From an uncultured Verrucomicrobiota bacterium (GTDB taxonomy: Bacteria > Verrucomicrobiota > Verrucomicrobiia > Limisphaerales > SXTU01), in assembly GCA_903863315.1 (NCBI GenBank), contig CAIPBN010000851.1, positions 1-8,075 of the forward strand: a stretch of 8,075 nucleotides of DNA, given 5' to 3'. Below are positions 1-6,435 of this stretch, piece after piece. A program made the translations under genes and the position numbers. Each line of letters starts with the position of its first letter. The first letter of the stretch is position 1. The notes beneath the pieces were generated by a model. That model was not told the DNA's origin and did not search any database. It saw only the letters and a list, made by a program, of their open reading frames with translations.

Positions 1-1
1 C

Positions 2-976
2 AAACTCGGCGTCATCATTTCCCGCGTGAAGCACTTGGGTGAAGCCGAGGTTGTTCCCGCCGTCGGCACTACCACCTTGCACGTCGGCGATGTCGTCCTG
101 GCCGTTGGCACCAGCGCCAATCTTGACGAGTTCTGCCTCATCGCCGGGAAGCAATCCGCCGAGGATCTGATGCTAACCCCCGGCCACGTCACCTCACGGC
201 GCGTGGTGGTCACCCAGAAGGAAATGCTGGGCCAGTCGTTGCGCGAACTCCAATTGAACCAGCGCTTCGGCGTCACGCTCACGCGCGTCACGCGCGGCGA
301 CGTGGAACTCAGCGCGCGGGCCGACCTCCGGCTTCAGTTCGGTGACATGGTGCAGATGGTCGGCGAGGAGGCGGATATCGCGCGCGCTGCCGAGTTCTTC
401 GGTAACTCCGTCAAGGAGCTGAACCACACAAACCTCATCCCCGTCTTCGTCGGCATCATCCTGGGCGTTTTGCTCGGCATGTATCCCTTTCAACTCGGTT
501 CCATGCCCACGCCCGTGCGGCTTGGCCTCGCGGGCGGGCCGCTGATCGTCGCGATCATCCTGAGCCGCATCGGGCGCATCGGGCCGCTGCTCTGGTATAT
601 GCCGGCCAATGCCAACACGCTCTTGCGCGAGCTGGGCATCACCCTCTTCCTCGCCTGCGCAGGCTTGAAGGCAGGCGAGCACTTCTTCCACGTCTTGCGC
701 GAGGGCGACGGTCTCAAGTGGATGGCCGCCGGTGCCGCCATCACGCTCGTGCCGCTTCTGATCATGGGCCTGGGCGCGCGTCTGCTGGGCAAGCTCAACT
801 ATCTCAACCTCTGCGGCCTGCTCTCCGGCAGCATGACAGATCCTCCCGCGCTCGCCTTCGCCAACTCCGTGACCGGCAGTGATGCTCCGTCCGTCGCCTA
901 TGCCACCGTGTATCCGCTGACGATGCTGCTGCGCATCGTGGTGGCGCAGTTGCTGGTGTTGTTCTTTTGTCGTTAA
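2..976 (+). CDS. YidE/YbjL/AspT-family putative antiporter, C-terminal part (5' truncated by window)
   Basis: The reading frame is open from base 2, so the start lies outside the window; the GTG at 26 is internal. 324 residues are visible. First comes the end of one TrkA-C (RCK_C) domain (roughly the first 50 residues), then a complete second one (about residues 70-135, beginning near EMLGQSLREL and ending at EADIARAAEFF). A hydrophobic half follows with about five or six membrane segments, starting at NLIPVFVGIILGVLLG and ending in MLLRIVVAQLLVLFF. The motif GSMTDPPALAFAN is typical of the duplicated membrane domain of the aspartate:alanine exchanger family (TC 2.A.81), where two membrane domains flank two TrkA-C domains. 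The visible part therefore covers the cytoplasmic regulatory core and the second membrane domain. The protein sits in the inner membrane and probably moves an organic anion or amino acid, but the substrate cannot be told. The next gene is 179 bp away on the same strand and looks unrelated. Confidence 0.88.
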   Translation, partial: KLGVIISRVKHLGEAEVVPAVGTTTLHVGDVVLAVGTSANLDEFCLIAGKQSAEDLMLTPGHVTSRRVVVTQKEMLGQSLRELQLNQRFGVTLTRVTRGDVELSARADLRLQFGDMVQMVGEEADIARAAEFFGNSVKELNHTNLIPVFVGIILGVLLGMYPFQLGSMPTPVRLGLAGGPLIVAIILSRIGRIGPLLWYMPANANTLLRELGITLFLACAGLKAGEHFFHVLREGDGLKWMAAGAAITLVPLLIMGLGARLLGKLNYLNLCGLLSGSMTDPPALAFANSVTGSDAPSVAYATVYPLTMLLRIVVAQLLVLFFCR

Positions 977-992
977 GTGGCGTGGCCGGTGT

Positions 993-1036
993 GCCTGAAA
1001 GGGGGAGCGAGTGTCCTGGTTTTAGGCAGTTCAGGC
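993..1036. repeat. Inverted repeat in the transporter-hemerythrin gap
   Basis: GCCTGAA at 993-999 is complemented exactly by TTCAGGC at 1030-1036, with a 30-nt loop. It begins 16 bp after the transporter stop codon. There is no T-tract behind it, so it is a poor intrinsic terminator. It may be a weak 3'-end structure or chance. The rest of the 179-bp gap (977-1155) shows no clear gene or promoter. Confidence 0.3.
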
Positions 1037-1155
1037 TCCACGAAACCGGAATGATGCAGACGCCGCGTTTCAATGGCATCGTCCCGTGTGTTCTGACACC
1101 CAGTCGCTCAAGCTCCGGTTGAACAGCTCGCCGTTGAATGTAGTCTCAACCGCAG

Positions 1156-1599
1156 ATGAAAATCACCGAAGCCCTGTTGGCTGAGCACGTCGTCTTCCAC
1201 AATCTGTTCGACTACTTGGAACGAACCACCCCCCGCCTGCGCACCTTGGCCGAGGTTCGGACCCTGGCTGGTCTGCTGGACGCCATGTTGCACGCGCACG
1301 GACAGGTCGAGGACAAGCTGGTCATGGAGCCGCTGGACCACTGCCTCGATCAGTTCGGTCAGAACGAGGTCATTCATGCCGAGCACGATCACATCGAGAC
1401 CGTGCTCGCACAGGTGCGCTCCTGCCGGGACTTGAAGCAGGCGAAGAAGCTGCTGCTCACTGGCGTGGCGGTGTCGCGCCATCACTTTGACCGCGAGGAG
1501 CGCGTGATCTTCCCGCTGGCCGAGAAGTGGCTCAAGAGCAAGACGCTCACCGAGCTGGCCCGGAGCTGGGTGGCGCAACGCAAACAGGTTGTGGCCTGA
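1156..1599 (+). CDS. Hemerythrin-like (HHE cation-binding) protein
   Basis: This 147-residue protein is the usual length of a single four-helix hemerythrin-like domain. The expected His/Glu pattern can be read directly: EHVVFH (H11, H15) on helix 1, HAHGQVED (H46, H48, E52) on helix 2, HAEHDHIE (H74, H77, E81) on helix 3, and HHFDREERVIFP (H109/H110, E114/E115) on helix 4. The last motif is the typical closing signature. Such proteins hold a non-haem di-iron centre and bind O2, or act in NO, peroxide or iron handling, in the cytoplasm. No signal peptide or fused signalling domain is seen, so it is a stand-alone domain. The ATG at 1156 puts the first ligand at about residue 11-15, as expected; no Shine-Dalgarno sequence precedes it. 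It is convergent with two peroxiredoxin genes, which fits an oxygen or peroxide role, but the precise function is open. Confidence 0.88.
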   Translation: MKITEALLAEHVVFHNLFDYLERTTPRLRTLAEVRTLAGLLDAMLHAHGQVEDKLVMEPLDHCLDQFGQNEVIHAEHDHIETVLAQVRSCRDLKQAKKLLLTGVAVSRHHFDREERVIFPLAEKWLKSKTLTELARSWVAQRKQVVA

Positions 1600-1654
1600 G
1601 CTGGTCGAGGGAGGGCAGGGGACTCGTCCATCCGGTCCGGCTTTGGAAGAACTC

Positions 1655-1694
1655 CAAAAAGCAAAACCCCCGTCCGCAGGTTTGCGAACGGGGG
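1655..1694 (-). terminator. Rho-independent terminator of the peroxiredoxin pair
   Basis: On the plus strand CCCCCGT (1667-1673) pairs with ACGGGGG (1688-1694). After one C/A mismatch (1674/1687), CGCA (1675-1678) pairs with TGCG (1683-1686) around a GGTT loop (1679-1682). Read on the minus strand, the hairpin is followed by TTTTGCTTTTT (1666-1656), a classic U-tract. It begins 21 bp past the stop codon of the exported peroxiredoxin gene at 1716. On the plus strand no T-tract follows, so it should stop minus-strand transcription rather than that of the hemerythrin gene. Confidence 0.88.
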
Positions 1695-1715
1695 CGCGAA
1701 ACTGTTGGAAGCCGG

Positions 1716-2255
1716 CTACTTCGCCGCCACGCCGAGCTCTTTGAGCTTGGCGGCAATGTCCGTGGCGTGGCTGGCGGGTTTCACCGTCTTGTCCACGTGC
1801 AGGATCTTGCCGTCCTTGCCGATGTAGTAGGTCCAGCGGGACGACATGCCTTTTTCATTCAGCACGCCGAACGCCTTCGCGGTCTCCTTCTTCGGATCGC
1901 TCAGGATGGGGTAATCGAGCTCCAAGGACTTCGCGAAGGCCGCGTTGCCCTTTTCGCCGTCCACCGGGTCCACGCTGGCGGTGAAATACGCCACGTCGAA
2001 CTTGCGGATGGCCGCGCCATCCGCGCGCATGGCCTTGCACTCGATGGTGCAGCCGCCCGTGAAGGCCTTGGGAAACCAGGCAATCACCACCGCCTGCTTG
2101 CCCTTGAAGTCGGCAAGGCTGTAGGTCTTGCCATCGCTGGCCTGGAGCTTGAAGTTGGGCGCGGAATCACCGGCCTTGAGTTCAGCGGCCATCGTCGTCA
2201 TGCCGGTGAGGGCAAGCCCGACAAGGGCGGCACAGAGGAGCGGAAGAGTTTTCAT
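1716..2255 (-). CDS. Exported peroxiredoxin (AhpC/TSA, BCP/PrxQ-like)
   Basis: A thiol peroxidase of 179 residues that would reduce H2O2 or organic hydroperoxides outside the cytoplasmic membrane. Start ATG at 2255 gives a Sec signal peptide (MKTLPLL, hydrophobic core to about residue 18, likely cleavage near TMAA/E at 22-25). An in-frame start further upstream, at 2312, would overlap the preceding gene and bury the signal, so it is disfavoured. The thioredoxin-fold core carries the active-site signature P62-x3-T66-x2-C69 with peroxidatic Cys69; the partner Arg is probably R140 (SSRWTYYIGKDG). A second Cys, C73, lies four residues after C69, one residue closer than in the usual CxxxxC of PrxQ. 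The gene follows the cytoplasmic peroxiredoxin gene by 34 nt and ends just before a strong terminator. The reductant is unknown; an exported thioredoxin-like protein would be needed. Confidence 0.9.
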   Translation of the reverse strand: MKTLPLLCAALVGLALTGMTTMAAELKAGDSAPNFKLQASDGKTYSLADFKGKQAVVIAWFPKAFTGGCTIECKAMRADGAAIRKFDVAYFTASVDPVDGEKGNAAFAKSLELDYPILSDPKKETAKAFGVLNEKGMSSRWTYYIGKDGKILHVDKTVKPASHATDIAAKLKELGVAAK

Positions 2256-2289
2256 GGTGTTGTCTTGGACGGCGCGGTGCCGTTCCGGG

Positions 2290-2769
2290 TTACTGGAGCT
2301 TGGCCAGCACATCCTTCACGGCGGCGAAGTTGGGCAGCTCCTTCGGGGTCGGGGTCTGCTCGCTGTATTGGACGACGCCGTTTTTGTCCACGACGAAGGC
2401 GGCGCGGGCGCTGGTGGAGCCGAAGCCGGCGAGGTCGGGCAGCAACACGCCGTAATCAGCGGCGGTCTTCTTGTTCAGATCGCTGGCGATGGTGATGCCG
2501 ATCTTGTGCTGGTTGGCCCAGGCTTCCTGCGCGAAGGGGCTGTCCACGCTGATGGCGATGACGTCAGCGTTCAGGCTGGAGTAGGCGGAGAGCCCGGCGG
2601 TGATGTCGCACATCTCGGTGGTGCAGACGCCGGTGAAGGCGAGGGGGAAGAAGAGGATGACCGTGTTCTTCTTGCCGAGGTTGGCGGAGAGCTTCACGTC
2701 GCTCACGCCGCTGGCGTTCTTGCTCTTGAGGGAGAAATCAGGGGCTTTGGTTCCGACTGCGATGGGCAT
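2290..2769 (-). CDS. Cytoplasmic peroxiredoxin (redoxin domain, AhpE/BCP-like)
   Basis: A 159-residue peroxiredoxin with no signal peptide, so probably a cytoplasmic peroxidase. The signature FFPLAFTGVCTTEMC contains P42-x3-T46-x2-C49, with peroxidatic Cys49 and the conserved Arg at R122 (SARAAFVVDKNG). A second Cys, C54, is five residues after C49, the spacing of PrxQ/BCP enzymes, so an intramolecular disulfide is plausible; the PLAFTG stretch is also like AhpE. The start is taken at the ATG at 2769 (MPIAVGTKAPDFSL), the usual N-terminus of the fold. The open frame reaches 2850, but a good promoter at 2809-2837 lies inside that extension, which supports the shorter protein. It is the first gene of a probable operon with the exported peroxiredoxin. 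Confidence 0.92.
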   Translation of the reverse strand: MPIAVGTKAPDFSLKSKNASGVSDVKLSANLGKKNTVILFFPLAFTGVCTTEMCDITAGLSAYSSLNADVIAISVDSPFAQEAWANQHKIGITIASDLNKKTAADYGVLLPDLAGFGSTSARAAFVVDKNGVVQYSEQTPTPKELPNFAAVKDVLAKLQ

Positions 2770-2808
2770 AGTATTTTCGGGTTTTGGGTTTAACGACAGA
2801 CGCGCGGA

Positions 2809-2837
2809 CATATACGGCCCGGCCGCAGGGGTGTCAA
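2809..2837 (-). promoter_or_regulatory. Sigma-70-type promoter of the peroxiredoxin pair
   Basis: On the minus strand a perfect -35 box TTGACA (2837-2832) is separated by exactly 17 bp (2831-2815) from a -10 box TATATG (2814-2809; four of six matches to TATAAT). Transcription would begin near 2802, giving a leader of about 33 nt before the ATG at 2769. The spacer is very GC-rich. No clear operator was found, although GGCCGGGCC within the spacer is a nearly symmetric GC block. Confidence 0.7.
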
Positions 2838-2902
2838 ACGACGATTCCAATCGGCCGGGGCAGTGAAACCTTCTCTGAACGGTCGGACTTGGCTGACGCA
2901 GC

Positions 2903-4360
2903 CTATGGCTTGGCCGTCGTCCACACGCTGCTTTCGGTGCGGGCTGATTTCAACAGCGCTTCGAGGTGCTTCACCACGGTCGGAAAGTCCGCCGCCACAT
3001 CGCGCGTCTCGCCGGGATCGCGGACGAGGTGGAACAACTCCAAAGGCGCGCCCGGAGCGGAGCGGATGCCCTTCCAATCGCTGACGCGGATGGCCTGCTT
3101 GAAGCCGGACTCATGGCTTTCCCAATAGAGAAAGTCGCGCCCCAATTGATTCGTCCGGCCCAGCAGCATGGGAACCAGCGACTTCCCATCGCTCGCCGGC
3201 GGTGTCCTCACGCCCGCCAGCTCTGCGGCGGTGGCGAACCAGTCCCACAGCGCCACCGGCACATCGTTCGTGGTGCCGGCCTTGATGTGCTTGGGCCAGC
3301 GGACCAGCATCGGCACGCGCAGGCCGCCTTCGGTCAAATCTCCTTTCCCGCCGCGGAACGGGCCGTTGCTACGGAAGAATGCGGGATCGCTCAACCCGTC
3401 TTTCTGTGCGGCGTTGTCACTGGTGAGGCAAACCACGGTGTGTTCGGCGAGCTTGCTGTCATCAAGCTGCTGCATGAGCCGCCCCACCGAGGCATCCAGA
3501 TGCGTGATGGCCGCCGCCCGGCGCTGCTCGGCCTCAGGCCATTTCTCCGCCGCGAAGCGCGCAGTGCTGCCGAGGTAACTTGCCGGTGCGTTGGTCCCGG
3601 GCTCCTCTCCGGGATTGGGCAGCGGGAAGGCCAGGTGCAGGAAGAACGGCCGAAACTTGTTGAAGTCCGCCGGCGGATAGATGCGGAAATAGTTCGAGGC
3701 CGCCTTGGTGTAAAGCTCCTGCGCGTGCGTGCGCTGGCGACCACCCTCGTTGTCGAAGATCGGTTGGTAGTAGGAGGTGGCGTTGGTGAAGATGGCCTGC
3801 TTGGGATCGTAGCGCGCCAGCACGGCGGGGAACTGGTTCGTGGCGTGGCGCAATTCCAGCAGGCCCACCCATTGATCCACGCCCTTGCGCTCCGGCAGGC
3901 CCGCCGAGCCGTCACCGCCGAGCGCCCACTTGCCAATGACACCCGTGTGGTAGCCCGCGCGGCGGAGCAGCTCCGTGATGGTTGCGTCCTCGCCGCGCAA
4001 GGCCACCGGGTGGCCGTCCGGGCCGTAGTTGGCCCGGATGCGTGCGTGCCCGGTGTGCTTGCCGGTGAACAACGCCCCGCGCGAAGCGGCACCGCTCGGG
4101 CTGCCCGCATACGCCTGGGTGAAGCGCATGCCTTCGGCCGCCAGCCGGTCAAGGTTCGGCGTGGTGAATTTCTTCTGCCCGTAGCAGCCCAAGTCCCCCC
4201 AGCCCAGGTCATCGGCGAGAATGAAGACGATGTTGGGCAGCGTCTGGTTCGTCGGCCAGCCCAGGCCGGCGGCGGAAGCCCAGGCCGCTCCCAGCAGCAG
4301 GCCGGCGGAGCAGAGGCACGCCCTTGCCGCGCGTTTCCAAGGTTGGTGTGAGAAAATCAT
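2903..4360 (-). CDS. Exported sulfatase-family protein with degenerate active site (probable pseudoenzyme)
   Basis: The 485-residue protein has normal sulfatase length and a Sec signal peptide (about 1-31, cleavage near ASAA). The fold is clear: NIVFILADDLGWGDLGCYG (metal ligands D50, D51), TPNLDRLAAEGMRFTQAY, GYHTGVIGKW (K144), LTSDN (D315, N316), GGKGDLTEGGLRVPML (K339) and the C-terminal segment IRVSDWKGIRS...LELFHLVRDPGETRDVA. The formylglycine motif, normally C-x-P-S-R, reads GAASR at 90-94. The Cys is therefore Gly (codon GGT, 4091-4093) while the Arg (R94) is kept. GKWHLG is GKWALG (H to A at 146), and the later Pro-His is P248-N249. Three of about ten active-site residues are lost, so ordinary sulfate-ester hydrolysis by formylglycine is not expected. 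The frame is intact and well conserved elsewhere, so this is not a decaying gene. Role unknown: binding, regulation or altered chemistry. It is divergent from the gene at 4548. Confidence 0.9.
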   Translation of the reverse strand: MIFSHQPWKRAARACLCSAGLLLGAAWASAAGLGWPTNQTLPNIVFILADDLGWGDLGCYGQKKFTTPNLDRLAAEGMRFTQAYAGSPSGAASRGALFTGKHTGHARIRANYGPDGHPVALRGEDATITELLRRAGYHTGVIGKWALGGDGSAGLPERKGVDQWVGLLELRHATNQFPAVLARYDPKQAIFTNATSYYQPIFDNEGGRQRTHAQELYTKAASNYFRIYPPADFNKFRPFFLHLAFPLPNPGEEPGTNAPASYLGSTARFAAEKWPEAEQRRAAAITHLDASVGRLMQQLDDSKLAEHTVVCLTSDNAAQKDGLSDPAFFRSNGPFRGGKGDLTEGGLRVPMLVRWPKHIKAGTTNDVPVALWDWFATAAELAGVRTPPASDGKSLVPMLLGRTNQLGRDFLYWESHESGFKQAIRVSDWKGIRSAPGAPLELFHLVRDPGETRDVAADFPTVVKHLEALLKSARTESSVWTTAKP

Positions 4361-4547
4361 TTTATGCCGCACTGCGGACGACAGCGTCACCGGTCCACGC
4401 CTTGCGTGCCATCCGTCAAACGCCCGACTCTCTCCCGCCGCCACTCCACAGGTCAATGCAGCCTTGCTTGCCTTCAGCCTTGGCCGCACAGCAAACACTT
4501 GAAGCCCCGGTCTGCGCCGCCCAGAGTGCGCCAACTGCGCGCCCACG
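4361..4547. other. Divergent intergenic region, no clear promoter
   Basis: These 187 bp separate the divergent starts of the sulfatase-family gene (4360, minus) and the TPR membrane protein gene (4548, plus), so promoters for both should lie here or the transcripts begin close to the start codons. I looked for -35/-10 pairs. TTGACG on the minus strand (4419-4414) and TTGAAG on the plus strand (4499-4504) have no convincing -10 partner. Neither gene has a Shine-Dalgarno sequence. No repeat or RNA gene was seen. Confidence 0.5.
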
Positions 4548-6293
4548 ATGACCTCCGAACCGGCTCCAACCAGCTCGCCCCGCCAGCACCTGTGGTTTGC
4601 TGCCGTCGTCGCGGCGCTGACGTTCGGCTGCTTCTGGCCTGCCATCGCGGCTGATTTCGTCCTCTGGGATGACGACGTCAACCTCTTCGAGAATCCGCAC
4701 ATCCGGGGCCTCACGGCGGACAACCTGCGCTGGATGTTCACGGACCTGGCGCAGACCTTGCGCTACAAGCCGTTGAACTGGCTGGCATGGGCGGCGATTT
4801 ATGAACTGGCCGGGCTGAAACCGGCGGCCTTCCATCTTGCCAACGTCCTGCTCCACTCGCTCAACGCCGGTCTCGCCTACGTGTTGTTCGCCGGCCTGCT
4901 CGGCGCACGTGGCGGGGCGGTTCCGGTGGTGCGCACCCGGCTCTGTGCGGCGGCGGGGGCCCTGGCTTGGAGCCTGCACCCGCTGCGGGTCGAACCGGTC
5001 GCGTGGGCCACCGGGCTGCCGTATGACTTGGCGTTGCTGTTTGCGCTGGCCAGCGCGGCGCTCTACTGGCGTTTCGCCACCGGCCCGGCGGGACTGCGAG
5101 CCGGCGAATCCTGGGCCTATCGTGGCGCGCTGGTTTGCTACCTCCTGGCTTTGCTCACCTACCCGATCATCCTTGGCCTGTCCGTCGTGCCGGTGGTCAT
5201 GGACTGGTGGCTGGCGCGTCAACGCGGCCGGCCCGCTCCGTTGCTGCGCGTCCGGCACTGGCCGTTTCTGGTTGGGGCGGCGCTGCTGGTGGGAATGAAT
5301 GTGCTGGGCCGGCTCACGCCCAACACGATCTATGTGGAGGCTGCGCCGCTGGCGAATTTCTCCGCCTTGGATCGGGCCATGCAAGGCTGTTTCATCTGGG
5401 CCTATTTCCTCGTGCGCCACATTTGGACCGCCGGCTTGTCCGTGGTCTATTACGACTTGGTGGGCTTCAATTCGTTGAGCTGGCCCTTCTTGGCGAGCGG
5501 CGGATTCGTCGTGCTGGCCAGTGCCGTGCTGTTCCGGTGGCGTCAACGCTGGCCGGCGCTCTGGCTGGTGTGGGTTTGCCACCTGATCTGGCTCGTGCCG
5601 GTGCTCGGGCTGACCGAGAGCCAGCATTCTCCCGCCGACCGTTACACATACGCGAGCGGCTTGCTGGTTGGCTTGCTCTTGGCAATGGGGCTGCACTGCT
5701 TGGCGGCGGCGGAGCGCTGGCGGCTGGGCCTGATGGGGGCCGGCGCAGGACTGGCCTTGTTCGCGTTGCAGTCCAGCCTGCTGATCCCGGTCTGGCATGA
5801 CTCAGGCCGTCTGTTCCGGCATGTGCTCGCGCTGCTCGAAAAGGACGAGCACCGGAGCATCGTGTGGGGACGGCTGGGCCACTGGCACTTGCTGCGCAAG
5901 GAACTGGCTGAAGCAACGTTCGCCTTCCAGCAGGCGCTGCCCGGTGCGCGTGACCGGCCGGATCTGCATCTGCGCATCGCCTGTGCGCTTCAGGAGCAGG
6001 GCCGCTTCTCGGATGCCTTGCCGCATTTCGAGATCGCGCTGTCGGCCGGCCGGCTTACGGACGAGTTCATGGGCGACTACGGCATCGCACTGGTCGCCGT
6101 CGGCCGGCTGGACGCTGCGGAAAAGCAGTTTGCCGAGGCCGTGCGGCTTGCACCTGGCAAGGCCCGGCATCGGCGCAACTGGGCGCTCACCCTCAAGCGT
6201 CTCGGCCGCGACCAGGAGGCCGCCGCACAGGAGGCGGCCGCGCAGCAGTTGACCACCCCAGCCCGTCCGGACGGCCAGCAACCACCGCGTTAA
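4548..6293 (+). CDS. Polytopic membrane protein with C-terminal TPR repeats (GT-C/TMTC-like)
   Basis: 581 residues. Residues about 14-35 form the first membrane segment. An external loop follows with W40-D41-D42-D43 and the phrase NLFENPHIRGLT, then YKPLNWLAWAAIYELAGL and AAFHLANVLLHSLNAGLAYVLF. About ten further hydrophobic segments run to residue 425 or so. This arrangement, with acidic residues just after the first helix, matches the GT-C glycosyltransferase group that includes the TMTC and PMT-like proteins; there the Asp is catalytic and the donor is a lipid-linked sugar. From about 434 to 566 lie roughly three or four tetratricopeptide units (for example LAEATFAFQQAL, FSDALPHFEIAL, LDAAEKQFAEAVRLAP), which should bind a protein partner. 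A Pro/Gln-rich tail ends it. Enzyme activity is inferred from the fold only; many bacterial relatives are annotated merely as TPR proteins. The first possible ATG is used; no Shine-Dalgarno sequence is visible. Confidence 0.82.
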   Translation: MTSEPAPTSSPRQHLWFAAVVAALTFGCFWPAIAADFVLWDDDVNLFENPHIRGLTADNLRWMFTDLAQTLRYKPLNWLAWAAIYELAGLKPAAFHLANVLLHSLNAGLAYVLFAGLLGARGGAVPVVRTRLCAAAGALAWSLHPLRVEPVAWATGLPYDLALLFALASAALYWRFATGPAGLRAGESWAYRGALVCYLLALLTYPIILGLSVVPVVMDWWLARQRGRPAPLLRVRHWPFLVGAALLVGMNVLGRLTPNTIYVEAAPLANFSALDRAMQGCFIWAYFLVRHIWTAGLSVVYYDLVGFNSLSWPFLASGGFVVLASAVLFRWRQRWPALWLVWVCHLIWLVPVLGLTESQHSPADRYTYASGLLVGLLLAMGLHCLAAAERWRLGLMGAGAGLALFALQSSLLIPVWHDSGRLFRHVLALLEKDEHRSIVWGRLGHWHLLRKELAEATFAFQQALPGARDRPDLHLRIACALQEQGRFSDALPHFEIALSAGRLTDEFMGDYGIALVAVGRLDAAEKQFAEAVRLAPGKARHRRNWALTLKRLGRDQEAAAQEAAAQQLTTPARPDGQQPPR

Positions 6294-6301
6294 TCCACTG
6301 C

Positions 6302-6342
6302 ATGCTCCGGGGCTCGACATCAGATGGCCGCTCGGGGAGCAT
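6302..6342. repeat. Inverted repeat just after the TPR gene
   Basis: ATGCTCC at 6302-6308 is matched exactly by GGAGCAT at 6336-6342, with a 27-nt loop. It begins eight bases after the stop codon of the TPR membrane protein gene. There is no T-tract, so it may only protect or end the transcript weakly, or be chance. Confidence 0.3.
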
Positions 6343-6382
6343 CCTGCCACAACTCGCACCGCGACTGCCGGCATTTGGCGCA

Positions 6383-6392
6383 GGCAATTGCC
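6383..6392. promoter_or_regulatory. Perfect 10-bp palindrome upstream of the hydrolase gene
   Basis: GGCAATTGCC is a perfect palindrome 43 bp before the chosen start of the hydrolase gene. It could be a half-site or core of an operator. No matching regulator is encoded nearby and no clear -35/-10 pair surrounds it, so this remains a weak suggestion. Confidence 0.2.
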
Positions 6393-6435
6393 TCCGGTCG
6401 GAATCGGCCGCAGGCGAGGACAACCCTTTAGGCGT

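Noticed and set aside
1119..1146. Possible promoter for the hemerythrin gene (TTGAAC, 16 bp, TAGTCT)
   Set aside because: The -35 matches four and the -10 only three of six consensus bases, and the start point would fall almost on the ATG. Too weak to call.
1527..2495. Plus-strand open frame (322 codons) across the hemerythrin end and both peroxiredoxin genes
   Set aside because: It runs through a strong minus-strand terminator and opposite two genes with clear peroxidatic motifs, so it is a shadow frame.
4091..4096. Ser89 next to Gly90 as a replacement nucleophile in the sulfatase-family protein
   Set aside because: Ser89 is one residue before the formylglycine position relative to the conserved Ser-Arg (93-94), so it is not aligned with the Cys/Ser of the motif and does not restore a normal site.
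2966..4351. Long plus-strand open frame (461 codons) opposite the sulfatase-family gene
   Set aside because: It is a shadow frame caused by high GC at third positions. Its translation is rich in Arg, Ala, Gly and His with no domain, whereas the minus strand gives clear sulfatase motifs.
4499..4527. Possible promoter for the TPR gene (TTGAAG, 17 bp, CAGAGT)
   Set aside because: The -10 box matches only three of six bases; not distinguishable from background.
4361..4741. N-terminal extension of the sulfatase-family protein to a start at 4741
   Set aside because: It would overlap the divergent gene and place about 127 residues without similarity in front of a good signal peptide that begins at 4360.
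4416..5798. Long minus-strand open frame (460 codons) opposite the TPR membrane protein
   Set aside because: The translation is Gln/Arg/Pro-rich low-complexity sequence without a fold. The plus strand encodes recognisable membrane helices and TPRs.
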